Below, in pieces: positions 8,272 to 16,704 of a DNA stretch of 64,000 nucleotides. The stretch comes from Pseudomonas fluorescens. GTDB lineage: Bacteria > Pseudomonadota > Gammaproteobacteria > Pseudomonadales > Pseudomonadaceae. Every line of letters starts with the position of its first letter. The stretch's first letter is position 1. Where the stretch lies: contig NZ_JSAK01000017.1 of NCBI RefSeq assembly GCF_000802965.1, forward strand, positions 1 to 64,000, written 5' to 3'. The notes under the pieces are model-generated. The model did no database searches. It was not told the DNA's origin and worked only from the letters and a program-made list of their open reading frames with translations. The translations under genes and the position numbers were made by a program.

Positions 8272-8607
8272 TTATTCCTGATTTTCTGGAAGGCAAACCT
8301 GAAGCTCACTGAGCAAATTCAGCGCCGAAGCAGCCGTCGGCCAACCGGAATAAAACGCCAGGTGGGTGATGACTTCGGCCAGTTCGTCGGCACTCAACCC
8401 GTTATCCAACGCACGTTGCAAATGGAATGGCAACTGCTCAAGCCGGTACATCGCCACCAGCGCGGCCACCGTCGCCAGACTGCGTTCACGAGGCCTCAAT
8501 TGCGGACGTGTCCACATGTCGCCAAACAAGACGTTGTCGGTCAGCTCGGCAAACTTTTGCGGGTAGATGCTCTGTTGTTCCCGCCTCGTCACCATTGATG
8601 CGCTCAT
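8272..8607 (-). CDS. Carboxymuconolactone decarboxylase-family protein
   Basis: 111 residues from the ATG at 8607 (AGGGA upstream); longer starts would overlap the divergent promoter. The central helices (RSLATVAALVAMYRLEQLPFHLQRALDNGL, read in parts) and ITHLAFYSGWP near residue 81 are typical of CMD domains. It lacks the CxxC of AhpD-type peroxidase members, so a decarboxylase or isomerase-like role is more likely. It is first in a two-gene operon with the tautomerase and diverges from a LysR gene at 8716. Confidence 0.85.
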   Translation of the reverse strand: MSASMVTRREQQSIYPQKFAELTDNVLFGDMWTRPQLRPRERSLATVAALVAMYRLEQLPFHLQRALDNGLSADELAEVITHLAFYSGWPTAASALNLLSELQVCLPENQE

Positions 8608-8715
8608 GATGTTTTTTCCCTGATATCCCAATTGACGGGGGCAAACTATCAAGTCGCGACAATTCCGAATATCAGATTTAATAGCGCCCATCATCCCGAA
8701 TTAGTGGACTATTTC

Positions 8716-9603
8716 ATGCGCCGCCCAACCTTCGACCTTGACGTATTGCGCACCTTCGTCACCGGCGTGGAGTTCAACAGTTTCGCCAAAGCGGCGGATC
8801 GTCTCGGTCGGTCGACGTCTGCCGTAAGCGCTCAATTGAAGAAACTCGAGGAGCAGATCGGTACGCCGGTACTGGCTAAATCCGGTCGCGGACTGGTCTT
8901 GACCCCCACAGGAGAAACACTCCTCAGCCATGCCCACCGTTTGCTGGAACTGAACGACAGCACTTTCCAGACCCTGCATGAAAGCCAGACCGCGGGGACC
9001 ATACGCCTCGGCCTTCAAGAGGACTTTGGGGAGCACTTCCTGAGTGAAATCCTGCGACGCTTCGTCCAGCTTTACCCGATGGTGAAACTTGAAGTCCGGA
9101 TCGCCCGCAACGCCGAATTACTTGCACGGGTCGAAAGCGCTGAACTTGACCTGGCCCTGACCTGGGACACCGGGCACATGTCGCCTTATGCCACGCGTCT
9201 GGGCGAAACACAGATGCACTGGATCGGAGCCCGGGATACGCCATTGCTGACGGCCCTTGATGGCTCACCGTTGCCATTGATCCTGTTCGACTCGCCTTGC
9301 GTCATGCGCAGCGCCGCCACCCAGGCGCTGGATGCCGCGCAAATACCCTGGCGGATTGCCCTCACCAGCCCCAGCGTCGGTGGTATCTGGGCGGCCGTCG
9401 CTGCCGGATTGGGCGTGACGCTGCGCACCCGCATCGGGCTGCCGAGCCATCTCACTGTCGTTCCCGCGTTACCCCCGGTGCCAAGCCTTGGCTATGTGCT
9501 TCACAGTGGAGGCGACAACACAACACCGGCTACCCGACAATTGTCCGCTTTGATCAAAGCGAGCCTGCAAGAACAGGCGTTTCGTTTCACGATGACGAAA
9601 TAA
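8716..9603 (+). CDS. LysR-family transcriptional regulator
   Basis: About 295 residues. N-terminal winged helix-turn-helix at about residues 5-65 (FAKAADRLGRSTSAVSAQLKKLEEQ), then a periplasmic-binding-like effector domain (TIRLGLQEDFGEHFLSEILRRF onward, read in parts). Start ATG at 8716 places the HTH at the normal distance; upstream in-frame codons lie within the shared promoter. It diverges from the CMD-tautomerase operon with about 108 bases between, the usual layout for a LysR protein and its target. The effector is unknown. Confidence 0.88.
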   Translation: MRRPTFDLDVLRTFVTGVEFNSFAKAADRLGRSTSAVSAQLKKLEEQIGTPVLAKSGRGLVLTPTGETLLSHAHRLLELNDSTFQTLHESQTAGTIRLGLQEDFGEHFLSEILRRFVQLYPMVKLEVRIARNAELLARVESAELDLALTWDTGHMSPYATRLGETQMHWIGARDTPLLTALDGSPLPLILFDSPCVMRSAATQALDAAQIPWRIALTSPSVGGIWAAVAAGLGVTLRTRIGLPSHLTVVPALPPVPSLGYVLHSGGDNTTPATRQLSALIKASLQEQAFRFTMTK

Positions 9604-10036
9604 TCGACGGTACCCAAGTGTTCAATTCGAGCGATACGGATGGAAACTTTCGAAGCACTGAGGTGATGGGCCAATGACGGCTACCGGTGCAACATCCTGA
9701 ACCGTAGGAATCGAACTGTGGATCCTTTGCCGAGGAATAACCGTTAACGACCGATAATCGAACGCTTTATTTATAGCTATAACCGATTGATATTAAACGA
9801 TTAAATCTATTAAACAGAAAACTCAGCGGTAAATAATCAATTAACGCACTTTTCAATGGATCCATAAATTGATTGACTGGCACTGCACGGTGTCAGGTAC
9901 AGCACCTGCCCGCTCATAAAAATAACAAGGGTGTCAGGATGAATGAGTTCTCAATCGGGTTCGAGCTTCGGCTTGCACCCAGCTTCGTATGCCTTCCTCG
10001 CTTTGCCGTTATGCAGCCTCTTCTCGAGGGGCAGCC
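9604..10036. promoter_or_regulatory. Upstream region of the vanillate transport operon with a VanR-type operator
   Basis: No gene. The central part (9760-9880) is AT-rich and promoter-like. ATGGATCCAT at 9856-9865 (extended AATGGATCCATAA) is a palindrome sharing its core with a 16-bp perfect palindrome upstream of vanA (15680-15695). In Caulobacter VanR binds ATTGGATCCAAT, so this is a credible VanR site. Confidence 0.6.
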
Positions 10037-11371
10037 ATGAGTGTCGATCTGAAGAGCGTGGTAGATGAGCGTGCCATGGCGCGCTTCCAATGGCTGGCCG
10101 TGGGCATCTGCATTGTCCTGAACATGATCGATGGCTTCGACGTGCTGGTGATGGCCTTCACGGCTTCCTCGGTGTCTGCCGAATGGGGCTTGAATGGCGC
10201 GCAGATCGGATTGCTGTTGAGTGCCGGATTGTTTGGCATGGCGGCAGGCTCGCTGTTCATTGCGCCGTGGGCGGATCGTTATGGACGTCGGCCATTGATC
10301 CTGTTTTGCCTGCTACTTTCGGGGATCGGCATGCTGTTGTCGGCCCTGAGCCAGACGCCGCTCCAACTGGCGCTGCTGCGTGGCTTTACCGGCCTGGGTA
10401 TCGGCGGAATCCTGGCCAGCAGCAACGTGATTGCCAGCGAATATGCCAACAAGCGCTGGCGCGGGCTGGCGGTGAGCCTGCAGTCCACCGGTTATGCCTT
10501 GGGCGCGACCCTTGGCGGGCTATTGTCGGTGTGGCTGCTGACGCACTTTGGCTGGCGTTCGGTGTTCATCTTCGGCGGCGCCGTGACCCTGGCGGTGATT
10601 CCCCTGGTGTTGCTGTACCTGCCTGAATCGCTGGACTTCCTGATCGCCCGTCGTCCCGCAAATGCCTTGGCACGCATCAATCGCCTGGCCGCACGTCTTG
10701 GCCAGCCGGAACTGCGTGAACTGCCCGTCGCCACATCAGCGCCGATTTCAGGCCGTGGCCGCCTGGCGCAGTTGCTCTCGCCGGATTCGCGACGCACCAC
10801 CCTGCTGATCTGGCTGCTGTTTTTCCTGGTGATGTTCGGCTTCTACTTCGTGATGAGCTGGACGCCGAAGCTGCTGGTCTCGGCCGGGCTATCGGCACAG
10901 CAAGGCATCAGCGGCGGCGTGCTGTTGAGCGTAGGCGGCATCTTCGGCGCCGCGCTGATTGGCGGCCTCGCCTCGCGCTGGCGCCTGACCCGGGTGCTGT
11001 CGCTGTTCATGCTGATTACCGCGGGCCTGCTGGTGCTGTTCGTCGGCTCTGCATCATCGGTGTCGATGGCACTCGGCCTGGGCCTGCTGATCGGCTTGTT
11101 CGCCAACGGTTGCGTGGCTGGCTTGTACGCGCTGTCGCCGATTGTCTATGACGCTTCAGTGCGCACCACGGGGGTCGGTTGGGGCATCGGTATCGGGCGC
11201 ATCGGCGCGATCCTGTCGCCCACCGTTGCCGGCCTGTTGCTCGACAGCGGTTGGCAGCCACTGCACCTGTATGGGGTGTTCGCCGTGGTCTTCGTGATTG
11301 CCGCTGCCGTGTTGCTGCAACTGCGGCCCAAGGCCCAAGCACAACCAGGTGCCGAGCCTATCCAGGCCTGA
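10037..11371 (+). CDS. vanK: MFS transporter, aromatic acid:H+ symporter type (VanK-like)
   Basis: 444 residues with 12 predicted membrane helices in the inner membrane. The loop ADRYGRRPLI after helix 2 is the MFS motif A, and DGFD in helix 1 is the hallmark of the aromatic acid:H+ symporter group (PcaK, BenK, VanK). It begins a transporter-porin-regulator row that converges on vanB/vanA, so vanillate (or another methoxylated benzoate) is the likely substrate. Start ATG at 10037 with GAGGGG upstream; the ATG at 9989 is in frame but has no good ribosome site and would add an arginine-containing stretch unlike the family. Confidence 0.85.
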   Translation: MSVDLKSVVDERAMARFQWLAVGICIVLNMIDGFDVLVMAFTASSVSAEWGLNGAQIGLLLSAGLFGMAAGSLFIAPWADRYGRRPLILFCLLLSGIGMLLSALSQTPLQLALLRGFTGLGIGGILASSNVIASEYANKRWRGLAVSLQSTGYALGATLGGLLSVWLLTHFGWRSVFIFGGAVTLAVIPLVLLYLPESLDFLIARRPANALARINRLAARLGQPELRELPVATSAPISGRGRLAQLLSPDSRRTTLLIWLLFFLVMFGFYFVMSWTPKLLVSAGLSAQQGISGGVLLSVGGIFGAALIGGLASRWRLTRVLSLFMLITAGLLVLFVGSASSVSMALGLGLLIGLFANGCVAGLYALSPIVYDASVRTTGVGWGIGIGRIGAILSPTVAGLLLDSGWQPLHLYGVFAVVFVIAAAVLLQLRPKAQAQPGAEPIQA

Positions 11372-11397
11372 GCCATGCAGACTTGAGCCGCGCAAAA

Positions 11398-11425
11398 CAG
11401 TAGCGAGGGCACGCCCTCGCTACTG
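11398..11425. other. Intercistronic hairpin before the OprD-type porin gene
   Basis: A perfect 13-bp inverted repeat (CAGTAGCGAGGGC) separated by 2 bases, so the real loop is about 4 to 6 nt. No T run follows. It lies 27 bases before the porin ATG, like the hairpin at 4606-4631 before the other porin. Confidence 0.65.
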
Positions 11426-11452
11426 ACAACATCCTCCAGGAAAACAACAATA

Positions 11453-12703
11453 ATGACTTACTTTCCTCTCCCTCCCCGGGCCCTGCTCGGCGGTGCCATA
11501 GCGCTTGCCCTGATGCCTTCGGCGCACGCTGAAAGCAACGGTTTTTTCGAAGATTCCAAGACCAGCCTGACCCTGCGAAACTACTATTTCAATCGTGACT
11601 TCAACGATCCCGGCGCCAGCAAGAGCAAGATAGAAGAATGGGCCCAGGGCGCGATCCTCAAGTTCAGCTCCGGTTATACACCGGGCGTTGTCGGCTTTGG
11701 CCTTGACGGTATCGCGATGCTGGGCGTCAAGCTCGACAGCGGCCCGCAACGCAGCGGTTCGGAGCTGCTGCCGGTGCACGACGATGGTCGCGCCGCCGAC
11801 GACTACGGACGCGCGGGGCTGGCGGCAAAAATGCGTATTTCCGATACCGAGTTGATGCTCGGCGAGCTCATGCCGGATATTCCGCTGCTGCGCTACGACG
11901 ACGGACGCCTGCTGCCGCAGACCTTCCAGGGCGCCATGCTGGTGTCCCGGGAGCTTCCCGGCCTGAGCCTGCAGGGCGGTCAATACACCTCGGTGAGCCT
12001 GCGCAATTCCTCGAACATGCAAGACCTCTCGGCCTGGGCTGCGCCCACCGTCATGTCGGACGGCTTCAACTATGCGGGTGCCGAATACCGCTTCAACGAA
12101 CAACAGACCCTGATCGGCGCCTGGCACTCGCAACTCGAAGACATCTATCAGCAAAGCTATCTGAACCTGCTGCATAAACAGAAAGTCGGTGACTGGACCC
12201 TGGGCGCAAACCTGGGCTACTTCATCGACAAGGATGACGGCAGCGCCCTGATCGGCAACGTGCAAAGCCATACCGCCTACGGGCTGTTCTCGGCCAACCT
12301 GGGTGGCCATACCCTGTACCTGGGGCTGCAAAAGGTCAGCGGCGATACCGGCTGGATGTCAGTGTATGGCAGCAGCGGGCGGACCCTGGGCAACGACATG
12401 TTCAACGGCAACTTCAGCAACGCCGACGAGCGCTCCTGGCAGGCGCGCTATGACTACAACTTCGTCGCCGTCGGTATTCCCGGCCTGTTGCTGATGACAC
12501 GCTACGGTCACGGCGAAAACGCCACCACCAAGGCCGGCAGCAACGGCAAGGAATGGGAACGTGACACCGAGGTCAGCTACACCCTGCAAAGCGGCCCACT
12601 AAAAAACCTCAGCGTGCGCGTCAACAACGCCACCAACCGTCGTAGCTTCAACAGCGACTTCGATCAGACCCGGGTGATCGTCAGCTACCCACTGTCACTC
12701 TGA
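11453..12703 (+). CDS. vanP: OprD-family outer-membrane porin (vanillate channel)
   Basis: 416 residues; signal peptide ends near SAHA-ES (about residue 26). The opening FFEDSKTSLTLRNYYFNRDF is the classic start of OprD/Opd porins, and the end VIVSYPLSL is a final barrel strand. In P. aeruginosa the related OpdK takes up vanillate and benzoate. Its place between VanK-like transporter and VanR-like repressor, opposite vanAB, supports vanillate uptake. The basic-ladder residues that select carboxylates cannot be assigned by eye. Start ATG at 11453; a GGA-containing ribosome site lies about 15 bases upstream. Confidence 0.9.
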   Translation: MTYFPLPPRALLGGAIALALMPSAHAESNGFFEDSKTSLTLRNYYFNRDFNDPGASKSKIEEWAQGAILKFSSGYTPGVVGFGLDGIAMLGVKLDSGPQRSGSELLPVHDDGRAADDYGRAGLAAKMRISDTELMLGELMPDIPLLRYDDGRLLPQTFQGAMLVSRELPGLSLQGGQYTSVSLRNSSNMQDLSAWAAPTVMSDGFNYAGAEYRFNEQQTLIGAWHSQLEDIYQQSYLNLLHKQKVGDWTLGANLGYFIDKDDGSALIGNVQSHTAYGLFSANLGGHTLYLGLQKVSGDTGWMSVYGSSGRTLGNDMFNGNFSNADERSWQARYDYNFVAVGIPGLLLMTRYGHGENATTKAGSNGKEWERDTEVSYTLQSGPLKNLSVRVNNATNRRSFNSDFDQTRVIVSYPLSL

Positions 12704-12788
12704 TCCTCCCCGCCAGGGGCGCTTGTCGCCCCTGCATCTCCTCACTCCTTGCGGTACTATGGCGCCCTCCCCTCTGGAAGTCGCCTGC

Positions 12789-13502
12789 ATGAGCAAACCG
12801 GGTCAAATGGTGCTGGTCGCACTGCGCAAAATGATCGCCTCGGGCGAGCTGGCGGCCGGCGAACGACTGATGGAGATTCCGACGGCGGAACGCTTCGGCG
12901 TCTCGCGCATGCCGGTGCGCATGGCCTTCCTGACCCTGGAACAGGAAGGTTTGCTGGTGCGCCATGGTGGTCGGGGCTATCAGGTGCGCTCGGTGAGTGC
13001 CGACGATATCGCCGGGGCCGTGGAGGTGCGCGGGGTGCTGGAGGGTCTGGCTGCGCGGCAGAGTGCCGAACGCGGCTTGAGTGAGCAGGCGCAGGCGGCG
13101 CTGCGCGAATGCCTGGTGCAAGGCGATGCACTGTTCGACAAAGGCTACGTGACGGAAGAAGACCTCGAGGCGTTCCATGACCTCAACATGCGTTTTCATC
13201 AGGTGATCGTCGAAAGCAGCGCCAACCCGGCGATTGCCGAAGCCCTGGCGCGCAACGACCATCGCCCCTTCGCTTCAGTCTCGGCGCTGGCGATCGATCG
13301 CCAGGACATGGCCCGCGAATACCGGCGCTTTAACTTCGCTCACATGCAACACCACTCGGTCTTCGACGCGCTGGTCAGCCGCCAGGGCGCACGCGCTGAA
13401 GCCATCATGCGTGAACACGCCAATGCGACACTGCGCTACGCCGAAGTCTTCGGTGCGATCAGCAACAGCGACCGGATGAAAGTGATCGCACGCGGCGAGT
13501 GA
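12789..13502 (+). CDS. vanR: GntR-family (FCD) repressor, VanR-like
   Basis: 237 residues. N-terminal winged HTH (about 8-70, ERFGVSRMPVRMAFLTLEQEG) and a C-terminal FCD helical effector domain (AGAVEVRGVLEGLAARQSAE; FHDLNMRFHQVIVESSANPA; later EHANATLRY). VanR proteins of this family repress van genes and are released by vanillate. Start ATG at 12789 with GGAAG upstream; the ATG at 12759 is possible. It converges with vanB, only 9 bases between the stops. GGATCC-centred palindromes upstream of vanK and vanA are its likely operators. Confidence 0.85.
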   Translation: MSKPGQMVLVALRKMIASGELAAGERLMEIPTAERFGVSRMPVRMAFLTLEQEGLLVRHGGRGYQVRSVSADDIAGAVEVRGVLEGLAARQSAERGLSEQAQAALRECLVQGDALFDKGYVTEEDLEAFHDLNMRFHQVIVESSANPAIAEALARNDHRPFASVSALAIDRQDMAREYRRFNFAHMQHHSVFDALVSRQGARAEAIMREHANATLRYAEVFGAISNSDRMKVIARGE

Positions 13503-13511
13503 CCGACGGGT

Positions 13512-14462
13512 TCAGAGGTCCAGCACCAACAGCTTGGACTTGGCCCTCGAGCAGCAGGGCGTGAACTGATCATTGGCCGCTTGCTCTTCTTCGGTGAGGA
13601 ACAGGTCACGGTGCTCCGGCACTCCTTCCAGCACACGGGTCAGGCAGGTGCCGCAGATGCCCTGCTCACAGGAAAGCGCAATCTCGACGCCGTGGCTTTC
13701 CAGCACCTGGACCACCGTCTTGTCGGCCGGTATGTCGAACACCTGTCCGCTGCTGCCCAGCTTGACCTGGAACGACCCGTCGGCACTGGTATCCACCGGA
13801 GCCGCGGCGAAGTATTCACGGTGCAAGTACTCGTCGCTCCAGCCCTGGGCCTTGGCGCTGTCGAGCACATGCTGCATGAAACCTGAAGGACCGCAGACAT
13901 ACAGGTGCACGTCAGGCTGCGGATTGGCCAGGACCTCGGCGGCATCCAGGCGCGAATCGGCCTCTTCATCGAAATGCAGGTGCACGCGATCGGCAAAGGA
14001 TGCCCCTTTGAGTCGCTCGACAAACGCTGCGCGCTCACTGGAACGAGCGCAGTAGTGCAGCTCGAAATCGGCACCATCGTGGGCCAGGTGCTCGGCCATG
14101 CACAGGATCGGGGTGATGCCGATGCCACCGGCGAACAACAGGCTGCGCCGTCCCTCGGCCACCAGCGGGAACAGGTTGCGCGGCTCACTGATGAACAGCC
14201 GATCGCCGCTGTTGATCTGCTCATGCAGGCTCTGGGAACCACCGCGCGAGGCGACATCCTTGAGTACGCCGATCAGGTAGCGATGGCGTTCTTGCGGGTG
14301 ATTGCACAGCGAGTACTGGCGGATCAGCCCGCCGGGCAGGTGCACGTCGATATGGGCACCGGCACTGAAGCCGGGCAACTCCCCTCCCTGCGCACAGGCC
14401 AACTCGTAGCTGCAAATATCCAACGCTTCGTTGTTGCGGGATGTCACGACGACTTCAATCAT
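13512..14462 (-). CDS. vanB: Vanillate O-demethylase reductase subunit
   Basis: 316 residues, phthalate-dioxygenase-reductase type. Order: FMN-binding barrel (RQYSLCNHPQE near residue 48), NADH-binding domain (LLFAGGIGITPILCMAEHL near 110; LYVCGPSGFM near 187), and C-terminal plant-type [2Fe-2S] domain (CEQGICGTC near 270 plus a distal Cys in TPCCS). It feeds electrons from NADH to the VanA Rieske centre in the cytosol. It lies 73 bases downstream of vanA in the same operon with a hairpin between them. Confidence 0.93.
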   Translation of the reverse strand: MIEVVVTSRNNEALDICSYELACAQGGELPGFSAGAHIDVHLPGGLIRQYSLCNHPQERHRYLIGVLKDVASRGGSQSLHEQINSGDRLFISEPRNLFPLVAEGRRSLLFAGGIGITPILCMAEHLAHDGADFELHYCARSSERAAFVERLKGASFADRVHLHFDEEADSRLDAAEVLANPQPDVHLYVCGPSGFMQHVLDSAKAQGWSDEYLHREYFAAAPVDTSADGSFQVKLGSSGQVFDIPADKTVVQVLESHGVEIALSCEQGICGTCLTRVLEGVPEHRDLFLTEEEQAANDQFTPCCSRAKSKLLVLDL

Positions 14463-14477
14463 GGCGCACCTTCAAGA

Positions 14478-14497
14478 CCGGCCACCGCAGTGGCCGG
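14478..14497. other. Hairpin between vanA and vanB
   Basis: Perfect 8-bp inverted repeat CCGGCCAC with a 4-base loop and no T run, so probably an mRNA stability or processing element rather than a terminator. Confidence 0.55.
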
Positions 14498-14535
14498 GAA
14501 CAGTATCAATGGGAGTGGATGGCGTAGCGCTCGAG

Positions 14536-15594
14536 CTAGTTTGCCGTGGCGATAAGCTCGACAGCCGGCGCGCGCTCACGGGCGATGATTCGCTCCAGCA
14601 CGCGCCTGGACTGCACACCACCGGCATCGATATTGAGCTTGAGCAAGTTGCGCTCGGGATTGGCCAGCAGGTTTTTCTGCTGCTGTTCGAGCATGTCGAG
14701 GTCTTCGCTGAAGATCTTGCCCTGGCCCTCGCGAATGCTGGCGGTCAGTGCTTCGTCGTGAGGATTGAAATTGCGCGCCATGCCCCAGAAGTACCAGATC
14801 GATGTTTCGGTCTCCGGGGTAATGAAGTCGACCACGATGCTCGCGGCCTTGTGTTGCGGCTCGGCGTGGTAACCGCCCTTGCCGGCGTGGGCCACGCCCA
14901 CCTCGATCAACACGTGGCTGGGCGGACTGAAGCGGCAGATCTGCCAGCGGTCTACCGGCACGTCGTCGGCCAGGTTGTTGCCACGCAGGGCCATGCGCCA
15001 GAACGGCGGCGCCATGATGTTTTCCATGTGTCGCGCGGTGACCACCTCGTCACCCTCGACGGTGGTGACCGGCGCCGCTTCATCGATCTCTTTCTGGCCG
15101 ATGCTCGAGGCGTGCACGTAGGTTTCGTGGGTGAGGTCCATCAGGTTATCGATCATCAATCGATAGTCGCAGTTGATGTGGAACAGCCCCCCGCCATACG
15201 CCCACTCATCGCTGACCGCCCACTCCAGATGATGGATCAGTGCAGGGTCAGCCTTGTCCTGCTCCCCGGGCCAGACCCAGATGAAACCGTAACGCTCTTC
15301 AACGGCGTAAGTCTTGTTGCACGGAAAGCCCCGTACGCGCTGACCGGGCATTTCGACGGTCTTGCCGTCACAGCCCATGACCAGGCCGTGGTAGCCGCAG
15401 ACCAGGTTGCCGTTTTCAACATAACCCAGTGAAAGGGGGGCACCGCGGTGTGGGCAAAAATCTTCGACGGCGGCAACGCGCCCTTCTTGTCCACGATAGA
15501 AAACGATTTTCTCACCGCATATCTGCCGCCCCAGCGGCTTGGAAGCGATCTCGTCAGGGGTGCAGGCGACATACCAGGTGTTTTTCGGATACAT
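14536..15594 (-). CDS. vanA: Vanillate O-demethylase oxygenase subunit
   Basis: 352 residues, close in reading to Pseudomonas VanA. Rieske [2Fe-2S] ligands are visible as C47-P-H49 and C66-GY-H69; the mononuclear iron histidines are H156 and H161 in NLMDLTHETYVHAS. The enzyme converts vanillate plus O2 and reducing power to protocatechuate and formaldehyde. First gene of the vanAB operon, with GGAG before the ATG at 15594 and two GGATCC-centred palindromes near its promoter. Confidence 0.95.
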   Translation of the reverse strand: MYPKNTWYVACTPDEIASKPLGRQICGEKIVFYRGQEGRVAAVEDFCPHRGAPLSLGYVENGNLVCGYHGLVMGCDGKTVEMPGQRVRGFPCNKTYAVEERYGFIWVWPGEQDKADPALIHHLEWAVSDEWAYGGGLFHINCDYRLMIDNLMDLTHETYVHASSIGQKEIDEAAPVTTVEGDEVVTARHMENIMAPPFWRMALRGNNLADDVPVDRWQICRFSPPSHVLIEVGVAHAGKGGYHAEPQHKAASIVVDFITPETETSIWYFWGMARNFNPHDEALTASIREGQGKIFSEDLDMLEQQQKNLLANPERNLLKLNIDAGGVQSRRVLERIIARERAPAVELIATAN

Positions 15595-15617
15595 AGGATT
15601 CTCCGGACAGGCTTGTT

Positions 15618-15695
15618 TTTATGGATCCAGTAAATCGGATCAACCCAATACAAGTCAAGTTTTCTCCGAAATAATAAGATTAATGGATCCATTAA
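15618..15695 (-). promoter_or_regulatory. vanA promoter with two candidate VanR operators
   Basis: Read on the minus strand: TTGACT (15658-15653), 17-bp spacer, ATTTAC (15635-15630). ATGGATCCAG at 15621-15630 overlaps the -10/start region. A perfect 16-bp palindrome centred on GGATCC occupies 15680-15695, just upstream of the -35. The same core occurs before vanK at 9856-9865. This fits repression by VanR; the promoter itself is a prediction. Confidence 0.65.
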
Positions 15696-16106
15696 AGCCT
15701 AAACAGTGACTCCAACATTTTGAACACCTGATGCATGCATAGTCAGTCCTGACTAACTCGATAAAACTTTTAAAGTGAGCCGCTTCAGCGCCTGCCTCGA
15801 TAGTTAGTAGCTTACTGACGAACTGTCGAGGTCAAGCCTGACGAGCAAAACTACGGATTAAGTCAGCCCGAAACACTGAGAAGAGTGATAGTGGCCGCCG
15901 GCGGAAACCTTTGGGCGCAGCGAATCAGCGACAGGGAATCGGTGCCGTGACCCCGATCGCAGCGCTGCCCTGGATGACGCGCAGGCGCAGGGCAAAGGTG
16001 CAGGCGTGAGCGCTGCGGCGTGTAGCACCAGCTGCCTGCGGTGAATGGCGGATAATCTGCGCGCCTGCTCTCGGTCCGATAAGGGAGAAATCATACGGAG
16101 ATCTGA
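15696..16106. other. Gene-less stretch
   Basis: I see no gene supported on either strand. The left part is AT-rich upstream sequence of vanA; the right part (15890-16090) is GC-rich and may be decayed coding sequence, without a recognisable product. Confidence 0.4.
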
Positions 16107-16616
16107 TTACCGAGATGCCAAGCGTGCTGCACTCACCAAGCCGTCCAGCCAGTCCTGGTGGCCGTTGATCATCGGATTGGGCTTGGCCTTGGCCAGATCC
16201 TCAGCAGGCTTACCCTTTTGTGTTTCCTGAGTGAGGATGCGAACGCGTCCTCCGGATAGATCTTCAATCAGCCAGGCATGGTGAACATCCAGCCGCGTAT
16301 CAGCCTCACCCGCCCATCCATGCCATGCAATTCGGCCCGGGGAGGTGGGGGTTGGAGGCACGTACTCATTGCATTGGGCCTCGACCGGAAAGCCGAAGGT
16401 TTCGAAGTAGAAACACACGCCGTCTTGCAGATCCGGCCCGCTGTAATCATGAAATTGAATGTTTGCCGAGTTGGCGTAGTACGTGGGCCACTTGTGCGCC
16501 TGACTCAGCAGCGGCCAGATCTGCGCTGCATTCAAACCCGCGATAATGACTTCGTTAGAGACAAAGTTTTCGGTAAACCCTGGCAGGTAGCCTTAGGGCC
16601 AAATGATCTCGTTCAT
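16107..16616 (-). pseudogene. SRPBCC (START-like) family gene with an early stop codon
   Basis: From the ATG at 16616 the frame reads MNEIIWP, then TAA (16595-16593), then continues GYLPGFTENFVSNEVIIAG and on to a normal end at 16107. Without the stop the product would be about 169 residues of the SRPBCC fold, with AWHGW, DVHHAWLIEDL and ILTQETQ segments typical of a small hydrophobic-ligand-binding group. A single GAA-to-TAA change at codon 8 explains the lesion. A downstream TTG at 16535 could still give a 142-residue protein, but it would lack the first beta strand. It diverges from the LysR gene at 16705, its likely regulator. If the base is a sequencing error, the gene is intact. Confidence 0.75.
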
Positions 16617-16704
16617 GGAAAATTCAACGCTCGATTGATGGGTTGGCGCCATGATGGGTGTAGGCTTGAAATAAGACCAATCGCCATATTTTATCTAGAG
16701 CATC

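Noticed and set aside
15858..16094. Minus-strand frame between vanA and the SRPBCC gene
   Set aside because: No start context, Ser/Ala/Arg-rich random-like product and no family resemblance.
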